Origin: Streptomyces sp. NBC_00691
Lineage (GTDB): Bacteria; Actinomycetota; Actinomycetes; Streptomycetales; Streptomycetaceae
Direction: 5' to 3'
Length of the DNA stretch: 64,000 nt
Assembly (NCBI RefSeq): GCF_036226665.1
Contig: NZ_CP109007.1
Coordinates: 3,388,501 to 3,452,500 of the forward strand
This document shows, in pieces, positions 1-7,478 of the stretch. Below the pieces are notes generated by a model. The model made no database searches. It had not been told where the DNA came from and saw only the letters and a program-made list of their open reading frames with translations. A program made the translations under genes and the position numbers. Numbering within the stretch: the stretch's first letter is position 1; every line of letters starts with the position of its first letter.

Positions 1-562
1 TGAACTCGGCGATGCCGGAGATCCTCGCGGTGAAGTCACCGGCGACGGAGATCGTCCGCAGCTCGTCGCCGAGCTTCAGGCCGTGCTTCTCGGCGGTGTC
101 GCCGTCGACGACCACCTCGGTGGGACCGCGCGGCTCGTGGCCGGAGGCCATCTCCACCGAACGGAGTTCGTTGGCGCTCCAGTTGACGGCGATGGTCGGC
201 GCGCCGCTGGTGGGGCCGACGTTCTTGTTCTTCGCGTCGACGACGGTGACGCTGGTCGAGATGACCGCGCCCTGCGCGGCCTGGACGCCCTCGACCTTGC
301 GGACCTGCTCGACGAGCGAGGCGGGGAAGGACTCGGGGCGGCCGGACTGCGAGGACCCGTCCTCGACCGCCGCGTCCTTGGGGCTGACGGTGACGTCGGA
401 GGCGGTCGACGCGAAGAGCTTGTCGAACGTCGTGTTCATGGTGTCGGTGAACACCAGGGTGCCGCTGACGAACGCGACGGAGAGCAGGACGGCGATGGCG
501 GACAGTGCCATGCGTCCCTTGTGCGCGAAGAAGTTGCGCAGTGAGGTCTTGAGGACGCTCAT
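1..562 (-). CDS. ABC transporter permease, MacB/FtsX type (C-terminus outside window)
   Basis: Membrane permease of a MacB/LolE-type ABC exporter. Seen: the N-terminus begins with a short basic stretch (LRNFFAHKGR) and one hydrophobic helix at about residues 17-37, then a large extracytoplasmic MacB periplasmic-core-like domain. The remaining helices lie beyond base 1. The ATG overlaps the stop of the ATPase gene by 4 bp (ATGA), so the two are translationally coupled and form one exporter. The family acts in peptide, antibiotic or lipoprotein export or cell-envelope homeostasis; the substrate cannot be told from sequence. Only about 187 residues are present. Confidence 0.88.
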   Translation of the reverse strand, partial: MSVLKTSLRNFFAHKGRMALSAIAVLLSVAFVSGTLVFTDTMNTTFDKLFASTASDVTVSPKDAAVEDGSSQSGRPESFPASLVEQVRKVEGVQAAQGAVISTSVTVVDAKNKNVGPTSGAPTIAVNWSANELRSVEMASGHEPRGPTEVVVDGDTAEKHGLKLGDELRTISVAGDFTARISGIAEF

Positions 563-1347
563 GACGTCCGCCCGCGCGCGTCGAAGTCCTTCATGCGGTC
601 GAGGACGGCGTCGGCGGTCGGCCGGAGCATCTCGTCCACGATCCGGCCGTCGGCGAGGTAGAGGACCCGGTCCGCGTAGGAGGCGGCGACCGGGTCGTGC
701 GTGACCATGACGATCGTCTGGCCCAGCTCGTCGACCGAGGTGCGGAGGAAGCCGAGGACTTCGGCGCCCGCCCGCGAGTCCAGGTTTCCGGTCGGCTCGT
801 CCCCGAAGATGATCTCGGGCCGGGCGGCGAGGGCGCGGGCCACCGCCACCCGCTGCTGCTGGCCGCCGGAGAGTTCGTTCGGGCGGTGCCTGAGCCGCTC
901 GGAGAGACCGACGGTGTCGACGACGCGGCGCAGCCACTCGGCGTCGGGCTTGCGGCCGGCGATGTCCATCGGCAGCGTGATGTTCTCGATGGCGCTCAGG
1001 GTCGGCAGCAGGTTGAACGCCTGGAAGATGAAGCCGATCCGGTCCCGGCGCAGCTGGGTGAGCTTCTTGTCCTTGAGCCGGGTGATCTCGGTCTCGTCGA
1101 GGAAGATCTCGCCGCTGGTGACGGTGTCGAGGCCGGCGAGGCAGTGCATCAGGGTCGATTTGCCGGAACCCGAAGGTCCCATGATCGCGGTGAACTGTCC
1201 GCGGGCGATGTCGACGTCGACGGAGTCCAGCGCGACGACCCGGGTCTCCCCGGAGCCGTACGCCTTGACGACCTGACGCGCCCGCGCGGCGACGGCCGTA
1301 CGCCCTCCAGTACCCCCGTGCCTGGGGATGGTCACAGCCGTGGTCAC
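559..1347 (-). CDS. ABC transporter ATP-binding protein, MacB/LolD type
   Basis: ATPase partner of the downstream permease, 262 aa. Visible motifs: Walker A GPSGSGKST at residues 57-65, signature LSGGQ at 159-163, Walker B IIFGDEP at 179-185, and the H-loop in MVTHDP. The GDEPTGNLDS stretch is typical of the MacB/LolD/FtsE subfamily. The open frame extends further upstream, but the GTG at 1347 has a clear GAGGAGA ribosome site at good spacing and starts just ahead of a variable N-terminal tail; earlier codons read low-complexity sequence. It heads a two-gene operon. Confidence 0.93.
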   Translation of the reverse strand: MTTAVTIPRHGGTGGRTAVAARARQVVKAYGSGETRVVALDSVDVDIARGQFTAIMGPSGSGKSTLMHCLAGLDTVTSGEIFLDETEITRLKDKKLTQLRRDRIGFIFQAFNLLPTLSAIENITLPMDIAGRKPDAEWLRRVVDTVGLSERLRHRPNELSGGQQQRVAVARALAARPEIIFGDEPTGNLDSRAGAEVLGFLRTSVDELGQTIVMVTHDPVAASYADRVLYLADGRIVDEMLRPTADAVLDRMKDFDARGRTS

Positions 1348-1598
1348 GGTTTTCTCCTCGGAGCGGTGAGTGGTGCGGTGGGTGGCTTGTAAGTTCAAGT
1401 TAAGGAGCGGGGACCGGACTTCTCCTCCTCCGCCGGGACGAACGGCCCCTGGGCCGTATGGGGGAGATCCCCCTAAGGGACGTCCACCCGGGGCGCCCCC
1501 GCCACCGCACCGCCGACCGCGCCGACCGCGCCTGGGGCCGGGGCCGCCGTGCCTCCGACCTCCCTCTCGGCGCTTCCCGGCCGCGTCCGGACACGCGT
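1348..1598 (-). promoter_or_regulatory. Probable promoter region of the ABC exporter operon
   Basis: Non-coding stretch between the upstream terminator and the GTG of the ABC ATPase. The rest is extremely G+C-rich, but about 40-60 bases upstream of the start there is an A/T-rich island (around 1388-1405) with repeated AACTT/AAGTT words, a plausible promoter/operator. I cannot assign a sigma factor or regulator. Confidence 0.3.
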
Positions 1599-1628
1599 GA
1601 GGGCCTCCACCTTCAGGTGGAGGCCCTC
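1599..1628 (-). terminator. Hairpin terminator of the I36/FG-GAP gene
   Basis: Perfect 13-bp inverted repeat (GAGGGCCTCCACC / GGTGGAGGCCCTC) with a 4-base loop, starting 7 bases beyond the stop of the secreted FG-GAP protein gene. There is no long T-run, as is common for Streptomyces terminators. It separates that gene from the ABC operon on the same strand. Confidence 0.85.
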
Positions 1629-1635
1629 GGCTCAC

Positions 1636-2820
1636 TCAGAAGGCCCCGTTCAGGTCCCACCAGTCGCCGCCGCCCAGCCTGTCGCCCGCTCCGAGGCGGC
1701 CCGTGCCCGTGCCCGCGTACCGGTACAGCATCCGGGACTCGACCTGCGTCGCGATGAGATCGGGACGACCGTCGCCCGACCAGTCGCCGTTGCCGATGAG
1801 CATCGTCATGCCGTTCCAGCCGCCGCTGCCGACCAGGACGCGCGAGCCGAGCGCGCCGGCCTTGCCCGGGTAGAGCCAGAGCTTGCCCGTCGACGCCTCG
1901 CGGGCGTAGAGGTCGGCCCGGCCGTCGCCGTTCATGTCGCCGACGCCCACCAGGGCGTTCATCCCGTTCCAGCCACCCTTGCCGAGCAGCTTGCGCGCGC
2001 CCAGCGTGCCGGTGGAGGTGCCCGGGTACAGCCACAGCCTGCCGGTGGCCTTCTCCACCGCGAGCAGGTCGGACCGGGCGTCGCCGGTCAGGTCGCCGAA
2101 GGCGGCGATCCGGCTCATGGAGTTCCAGCCGCCGGCGCCGAGCAGCTTGCGCGTGCCGAGACCGCCGGTCCCGGTGCCGGGGTAGAGCCACAGCTTGCCG
2201 GTGGCCTTCTCGCGGACGATCACGTCCTCGCGGGCGTCACGGCTGAAGTCGCCGTGCCGGACCATGGTGTCGAAGATGTTCCAGCCGCCGGAGCCGACCA
2301 GCGTGCCGCTGCCGTCGCCCCGCAGGAACCACAGCCGTCCGACCAGGTCGCGGACGAGGACGTCCGCCCGCCGGTCGCCGTTCAGGTCCCCGAATCCGGC
2401 GGCCCTGGGCGAGGTGTCCGAGATCCAGTACGGGTACGCGGGCCCCTCGCACTCCCGGATCGTGCGGACGATCTTCACCGAGCTGACGGAACGGCTGGCG
2501 ATGCTGGTCGTGTAGCCCTCGTTCGCGTACCGCCCGGCGCCGTCCTCGTAGTTCGGCTGGTTGAAGGTGCAGGCGAACCCGGGGGTCCGGTTGATGATCA
2601 GGCGGAACTTGTCGTCCCACGTGCCCAGCGTCGCCTTGCTCGACTGCGTCTTGAACATCGGCCCCGTGGCGCCGGTGTTCCCCCAGGCGCAGAAGTAGCC
2701 CGTGGGGCAGCCGTTCCCCGCGGCCTGCGCGGGCGCGGCTCCCGCGCCGAGCAGGCCGAGCGAGCCGAGTCCCAGGGCGACGGCCGTGGAGGCCAGTCGC
2801 CGGAACAGAGGTGTACGCAT
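1636..2820 (-). CDS. Secreted peptidase-inhibitor I36-like / FG-GAP (VCBS) repeat protein
   Basis: Predicted secreted protein, 394 aa. A Sec signal peptide covers about residues 1-33 (arginines, hydrophobic core, AQA cleavage site). Residues 35-125 resemble the peptidase inhibitor I36 family, with CPTGYFCAW at the start and further cysteines. The rest is about six FG-GAP/VCBS repeats (D-x-N-G-D-x-x-x-D-L/V motifs such as GDLNGDRRAD and GDMNGDGRAD), expected to fold as a calcium-binding beta-propeller. The ATG at 2820 has GGGAGGG six bases upstream and begins the signal peptide, so the 20 earlier in-frame residues are excluded. It is related in repeat type to the tandem pair at 25335-29020. 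Target unknown. Confidence 0.85.
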   Translation of the reverse strand: MRTPLFRRLASTAVALGLGSLGLLGAGAAPAQAAGNGCPTGYFCAWGNTGATGPMFKTQSSKATLGTWDDKFRLIINRTPGFACTFNQPNYEDGAGRYANEGYTTSIASRSVSSVKIVRTIRECEGPAYPYWISDTSPRAAGFGDLNGDRRADVLVRDLVGRLWFLRGDGSGTLVGSGGWNIFDTMVRHGDFSRDAREDVIVREKATGKLWLYPGTGTGGLGTRKLLGAGGWNSMSRIAAFGDLTGDARSDLLAVEKATGRLWLYPGTSTGTLGARKLLGKGGWNGMNALVGVGDMNGDGRADLYAREASTGKLWLYPGKAGALGSRVLVGSGGWNGMTMLIGNGDWSGDGRPDLIATQVESRMLYRYAGTGTGRLGAGDRLGGGDWWDLNGAF

Positions 2821-2911
2821 GAATTCCCTCCCGAAACGCGGCGCGCACACTCTTTCGATTCGCGCCGCGAAGAGGAACATACCCAGGTGATCGTCCCGCG
2901 CGGACGCGGCG

Positions 2912-3985
2912 TCACGTGACCGGGCCGCAGGACCGCACCTCGGGGTGGTCCGCGCTCAGCCGGTCGAAGGCTCCGTGCGGGGCACCGCGCAGGTGCTGGT
3001 CGAAGAAGGCGCGCAGACAGGTGCGGGTGATCGCCGTGGTGCGCAGCCCCGAGGTGGCCGCGCCGAGCGGCATGCCGAGCTGGTCGGCCAGCAGGCCGAG
3101 ATCGGTGAAGGACGGGTGCTTGGCGCCCGCGACGACCAGCCAGCGCCTCCAGCCGGTCAGCAGGGGCCAGTCCCGGGCCCAGGTGTCCGCGGCGGGACCG
3201 TCGCCGGGGGCGTACTGGCCGTCCCGGCCGAGGAACAGGAACGGGCGGTCCAGGCCGGTGTCCGGGATCAGGGAGTCGGTGCTGCCGTCCACGTCGACGC
3301 CCGCGCGGATGCGCTCGTCCGCGACCATCGCCGCGATCGTGGCCGCGCCGCCCGCGGAGTGTCCGGCCATGCCGATCCGGTCCGGGGCCAGCCCGGCCGC
3401 GCCTTCCCACGGCGGGTCGCCGCCGAGCAGCCGGTCCAGCACGAAGGAGGCGTCGCGGGCACGGCCGGTCTTCACCTTGCGCCAGAACTCGGGGGTGCGC
3501 GCGAACCCGTGGCCGAGGGCGAAGACGGCCACCCGGCCGTCGGGAAAGGCGGTGGCCGCGGTCTCGTAGGTGTGGTCGATCGCGACCGCGACATAGCCGT
3601 GGCTGGCCAGGTCCTCGCCGATCGAGGTGAGCGTGGCGCGGGGCCGGGTGAAGCCCGGCGAGAGGAGGACCAGCGGCAGTCCGCGCGATGCGGGGGCGGG
3701 TGGGGCGTCGGGGAAGGCGTGGGTGCGCACCGAGCTCAGCACGTCGGGCGCGACGCCCACGGACCGCCCGGCCAGGACTTCCACCGCCTCGGTCCGGGTC
3801 AGGTACGGGGCGCGCGGACCGGACGGGCGCGCGGCCGGGTACCAGATCGTGATCATCAGCTCGCGCGTCGGCACCTCCGCGACCCACGGGTCGGGGCGGG
3901 AGGCGTCCTGGAGGTGCACCGACGTGGTGCCGACCGGATGCGACCCGGTCGGCGCGGGCAGGGCGGGTTCGGTCATGCGGTGCAT
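2912..3985 (-). CDS. Alpha/beta hydrolase (PAF-acetylhydrolase / dienelactone-hydrolase-like)
   Basis: Probable cytoplasmic serine hydrolase, up to 357 aa. The nucleophile elbow GHSAGG is visible at mid-protein, preceded by an oxyanion-type LLSPGF segment. An ITIWYPA stretch near residue 45 resembles the platelet-activating-factor acetylhydrolase isoform II group. A candidate catalytic Asp (DVDGST) follows the elbow, and a candidate His (GAKHPSF) lies near the C-terminus. No signal peptide is evident. Two starts are possible (3985, or an internal ATG at 3976); neither has a convincing ribosome site. It is divergent from the MFS exporter. Substrate unknown. Confidence 0.82.
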   Translation of the reverse strand: MHRMTEPALPAPTGSHPVGTTSVHLQDASRPDPWVAEVPTRELMITIWYPAARPSGPRAPYLTRTEAVEVLAGRSVGVAPDVLSSVRTHAFPDAPPAPASRGLPLVLLSPGFTRPRATLTSIGEDLASHGYVAVAIDHTYETAATAFPDGRVAVFALGHGFARTPEFWRKVKTGRARDASFVLDRLLGGDPPWEGAAGLAPDRIGMAGHSAGGAATIAAMVADERIRAGVDVDGSTDSLIPDTGLDRPFLFLGRDGQYAPGDGPAADTWARDWPLLTGWRRWLVVAGAKHPSFTDLGLLADQLGMPLGAATSGLRTTAITRTCLRAFFDQHLRGAPHGAFDRLSADHPEVRSCGPVT

Positions 3986-4162
3986 CGTCGTCGTCCGCGC
4001 CCGGCCGCGCCATCGGGGAGATCCCCGATGTGCGGGTCAGGGGCACGGATCTCCCGGAGGCACGCGCCGGGGAAGGGAGAGCCTCGGGGGCTTCCTCCAC
4101 CTCGGGTACGGGTGAGACCCTGTCGAGCGAACATTTAGGTGTACGAAGAAAGGGTTCTTGCG

Positions 4163-5725
4163 GTGACCGAGTCCTCCACGACACCGGCGGGCACCCCCGC
4201 CGGAAAGGCCGGAGCCACCGCCGCCCCACCCGGCCCGCCGGCGGCCCACCGCCGCGGCCCCGTCGTGGCCGCCCTCATGCTCGGCATGGGTCTCGCCGCC
4301 ATCGACGGCACCATCGTGTCCACCGCCGTCCCCCAGATCGTCGGCGACCTCGGCGGACTCGCCGTCTTCTCCTGGCTGTTCTCCGGCTATCTGCTCGCCG
4401 TGACGGTCACCCTGCCGGTGTACGGGAAGCTCAGCGACACCTTCGGCCGCAAGCCGGTCCTGGTCGCCGGGGTCGTCCTCTTCCTCATCGGCTCCCTGCT
4501 GTGCGCGGCCGCCTGGAACATGGCCTCCCTCATCGCCTTCCGCGTCGTCCAGGGCCTCGGCGGCGGCGCGCTCCAGGGCACGATCCAGACGATCGCCGCC
4601 GACCTGTACCCGCTGAAGGAACGCCCCAAGATCCAGGCGAAGCTCTCCTCCGTGTGGGCCGCCTCCTCCGTCGCCGGCCCGGCGGCCGGCGGACTCCTCG
4701 CGGGGTACGCGGACTGGCGCTGGATCTTCCTGATCAACCTGCCGGTGGGAGCGGTGGCCCTCTGGCTGATCGTCCGGCACCTGAAGGAACCGGCCCGCAC
4801 CGCCCCCCGCGCGCGCGTACGGATCGACTGGGCGGGCGCGCTCGCCATCTTCGCCACCGGGGCCCTGCTCCTCACCGCCCTGGTCCAGGGCGGTGTCGCC
4901 TGGCCCTGGCTGTCGGCCCCGTCGCTCGGCCTGCTGGCGGGAGCGGCCGTCCTGGGCGCGGTGACGGTGGCCGTCGAGCGGCGCGCGGCGGACCCGGTCA
5001 TCCCCGGCTGGGTCTGGCGCCGCCGCACGATATCCGCCGTCAACCTCGCCCTGGGCGCGCTGGGCCTGCTCATGGTCGCCCCCACGGTCTTCCTGCCGAC
5101 CTACGCCCAGTCCGTCCTGGGCCTCGGGCCGATCGCGGCCGGGTTCGTCCTCTCGGTGATGACCCTGAGCTGGCCCATCAGCGCGGCGTTCTCGAACCGG
5201 ATCTACGGCCGGATCGGCTTCCGGCTCACCGCGGTCATCGGCATCTCGCTGGCCCTGCTCCTGCTCCTGGCGTTCCCGTTCCTCCCCTTCCCCGGAGAGC
5301 CCTGGCAGCCCGCACTGATCATGCTGCTCCTGGGCGGAGCCCTCGGCCTCTTCCAACTGCCGCTGATCGTGGGCGTGCAGTCGACCGTCCCGTACGAGGA
5401 GAGGGGCACGACGACGGCCTCGGTCCTCTTCTGCCGCCAGGTCGGCCAGAGCGTGGGCGCGGCCCTGTTCGGGGCCGTGGCGAACGGCGTCCTCGCCGCC
5501 CGCCTGGGCGGCGGCGACCTCGACACCCTGGCCCGCGCGCTCGACGCGCCCGGCTCCCTGACGGCCGGGGCGATGGACGGCCTGCGGCACGCGGTCGACG
5601 CGGCGGTCGACTACGTCTTCGTGGGCGCGGCGGCCGCGGCAGCACTGGCGCTGCTGGTCCTCCTGACCCTGGCGCCCCGCCGCTTCCCGGTCCTCAAGGA
5701 GGCACCGGGGGACGACCCCGCCTGA
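4163..5725 (+). CDS. MFS exporter, DHA2 (EmrB/QacA) family, 14 TM
   Basis: Drug:H+ antiporter-type exporter of about 520 aa, the usual length for 14-helix DHA2 proteins. Seen: a hydrophilic Pro/Ala-rich N-terminus, then the motif D1-like LAAIDGTIVSTAVPQI in helix 1, the motif A loop GKLSDTFGRKPV between helices 2 and 3, and the motif C-type glycine/proline helix (SSVAGPAAGGLLAGY). Hydrophobic helices continue to about residue 510. GTG 4163 is preferred to GTG 4139 because an AAAGGG ribosome site lies between them. The gene stands alone, with a short A/T-rich promoter-like stretch upstream around 4120-4140. Substrate unknown. Confidence 0.9.
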   Translation: MTESSTTPAGTPAGKAGATAAPPGPPAAHRRGPVVAALMLGMGLAAIDGTIVSTAVPQIVGDLGGLAVFSWLFSGYLLAVTVTLPVYGKLSDTFGRKPVLVAGVVLFLIGSLLCAAAWNMASLIAFRVVQGLGGGALQGTIQTIAADLYPLKERPKIQAKLSSVWAASSVAGPAAGGLLAGYADWRWIFLINLPVGAVALWLIVRHLKEPARTAPRARVRIDWAGALAIFATGALLLTALVQGGVAWPWLSAPSLGLLAGAAVLGAVTVAVERRAADPVIPGWVWRRRTISAVNLALGALGLLMVAPTVFLPTYAQSVLGLGPIAAGFVLSVMTLSWPISAAFSNRIYGRIGFRLTAVIGISLALLLLLAFPFLPFPGEPWQPALIMLLLGGALGLFQLPLIVGVQSTVPYEERGTTTASVLFCRQVGQSVGAALFGAVANGVLAARLGGGDLDTLARALDAPGSLTAGAMDGLRHAVDAAVDYVFVGAAAAAALALLVLLTLAPRRFPVLKEAPGDDPA

Positions 5726-5939
5726 CCGCGACACCCGAGGCCCTCGCTGGGCGGGGTGCCACGGTCCGGGGCCGGGGCGCGGGTCCCTCCAGGCGCCCGT
5801 ACCGACGTGGCGGGTCGCGACGGTGACGGCGACCGCCGCTCGACGGCGGCCGCGCGTCCGTGAGACGTGCGGGTGTGCGTTCCTCCCGTGGAGGGGGGAG
5901 GCCGGCCGACGGTCGCCCTTCGGCCACCATCGGCCCGGA

Positions 5940-6314
5940 TCACGCGCCCGGCCGCTTCCGGGGCGAGAGGCAGAACGGGTGCCCCGCCGGGTCCAGGACC
6001 ACCCGCCACAGGTCGGGACGCGGCTGGGCCTCCGGGACGGTCGCGCCCCACTCCACGAGCCGGGCCACCGCCTCGTCCAGGTCGTCGACGTCGAAGTCGA
6101 GGTGCAGCTGCTGCGGCACCTCCCGGCCGGGCCAGGTCGGCGGCCGGTGCTCGTCGACCCGCTGGAAACCGAGGACCGGCCCGTCCTCGCCGCCGCCGAC
6201 TCCGGCGAACTCCCCGTCCGAGCGCGGATGGAGCGGCCACCCCGTGGCCCGGTGGTAGAAGTCGGCGAGGGCCAGCGGGTCGGCGCAGTCGAGGTTGACC
6301 GCCGTCAGTTTCAT
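5940..6314 (-). CDS. VOC (glyoxalase/bleomycin-resistance fold) family protein
   Basis: Small single-domain vicinal-oxygen-chelate protein, about 124 aa. Seen: the N-terminal strand KLTAVNLDCADP followed by LADFY, a central QLHLDFDVDD segment, and a C-terminal LDPAGHPFCL, the usual signature of the actinobacterial VOC branch. Candidate metal ligands are a His in QLHLDF and residues in the repeat. An in-frame GTG two codons upstream (6320) is an equally possible start. It is convergent with the MFS gene across about 214 bases in which I see no gene. Specific reaction unknown. Confidence 0.83.
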   Translation of the reverse strand: MKLTAVNLDCADPLALADFYHRATGWPLHPRSDGEFAGVGGGEDGPVLGFQRVDEHRPPTWPGREVPQQLHLDFDVDDLDEAVARLVEWGATVPEAQPRPDLWRVVLDPAGHPFCLSPRKRPGA

Positions 6315-6375
6315 CAGCACGGCGAGAAGCCTAGATCGCTCGCGGGGACGGCGGCTTCGGCCTCGACGGGCCGGC

Positions 6376-7320
6376 CTACGACGGGTGGGCGTCCGGTGCG
6401 TCGGCCTCCGGTGCGTCGGCGTCGGCGTCCGCGTCCGGGCTCGGTTCCTCCCGAGCGGGGTCCGAACCCCCGCGCCCCGTCAGCGCCGCCAGCGAGTCGC
6501 GGATGTGGTCCATGTGCCCGTGGATCTCGTCCCGGGCCTCCTCGTGCTCCCGCAGCACCCGCTCGGTCTCGCGCTCGACCCGCTCCGCCCTCATCCGGGC
6601 CTCGGCGAGCAGCCCGCCCGCGCGCGCCTCCGCGTCCTCCTGGCCGTGCCGGGCCTGTTCCTCGGTCTCGGCGAGGGAGCGGCGCGCCTCCGCGAGCCGC
6701 GCCTCCGCCGCGGTGGTCAGCTCCCCGTGGTGGGCGTCCAGGGCGGCCGCCCCGCCCTCCGCCGCGCGCTCGGCCTCCTCCCGTACGGCCTTCTGCTCCG
6801 CGTCCTGCTCCGCGAGGAGGTCCGCCGCGCGCCGCTCGGTCTCCTCGAAGACCTCCCGCGCCGCGGTCAGCCGCTCCTCCGCCTCGCGCCGCGCCTCCGC
6901 CGTCAGTTCCTCGGCCCGTGTCCGCGCCGTCGCCAGGGTCGCCCCCGCCGTCGCCTCGGCCGCCGCCCGGACGCCCTCCGCGTACGCCCGCGCCGCCTCC
7001 GCCGCCTCCCGGCCCGCCTCCTCCGCCGCCGCCGCGAGGGACTGCGCCGCCGCTTCGGCGTCCCGTACGAGCGACTCGTCCTCCCGCTCCGCCAGCTCCA
7101 GGATCTTCCCCGCCCGGTCGCCGAGGGACTCGTACCGGTGCGGCACCAGCGCCTCCACGGCCGCGCGCAGCCGGGCCGCCTCGGCCTCCATCTCCTTCGC
7201 GAGGACGGTCAGCCGCGCCGCCCGCTCCCAGGCGCCGTCACGGTCCTCGGAGAGCGCGGCGAGATGGCGGTCGACCTGCTCGGGCCGATACCCGCGCCCC
7301 CGTCCGACAGCGAAACTCAT
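6376..7320 (-). CDS. Long coiled-coil DivIVA/filament-like protein
   Basis: 314-aa protein dominated by Ala/Glu/Arg heptads from about residue 30 to 280, so an almost uninterrupted coiled coil, with an acidic Asp/Ala-rich C-terminal tail. The short N-terminal module (GRGYRPEQVDRHLAAL) matches the start of DivIVA-like and Scy/FilP-like cytoskeletal proteins of Streptomyces; some family members are annotated 'cellulose-binding protein'. The ATG at 7320 has GGAAGGGG upstream, and the in-frame extension beyond it has no coding character. Likely role, by inference: polar growth or intermediate-filament-type scaffolding. No catalytic motif. Confidence 0.82.
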   Translation of the reverse strand: MSFAVGRGRGYRPEQVDRHLAALSEDRDGAWERAARLTVLAKEMEAEAARLRAAVEALVPHRYESLGDRAGKILELAEREDESLVRDAEAAAQSLAAAAEEAGREAAEAARAYAEGVRAAAEATAGATLATARTRAEELTAEARREAEERLTAAREVFEETERRAADLLAEQDAEQKAVREEAERAAEGGAAALDAHHGELTTAAEARLAEARRSLAETEEQARHGQEDAEARAGGLLAEARMRAERVERETERVLREHEEARDEIHGHMDHIRDSLAALTGRGGSDPAREEPSPDADADADAPEADAPDAHPS

Positions 7321-7380
7321 CCCTGGCGCCCCTTCCCTGTGCCCGACCCGAACGTCCAGGATGCTGCATAAGAACGGACA

Positions 7381-7416
7381 AAAGGCGCCCAACGTGCATA
7401 CACGTCGAGCGCCTTT
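7381..7416 (-). terminator. Nested hairpin terminator downstream of the deaminase/SUKH-4 gene
   Basis: Outer arms AAAGGCGC / GCGCCTTT enclose an inner ACGTG / CACGT hairpin. It lies about 60 bases past the stop of the 871-aa fusion gene, on the same strand, and ahead of the coiled-coil gene. Predicted from base pairing only. Confidence 0.6.
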
Positions 7417-7478
7417 CATCACATTCTGTCCAGCAGAGTCTGTCCAGCGGCACCGGCGGGAAACCCCGGCCCCACCTC

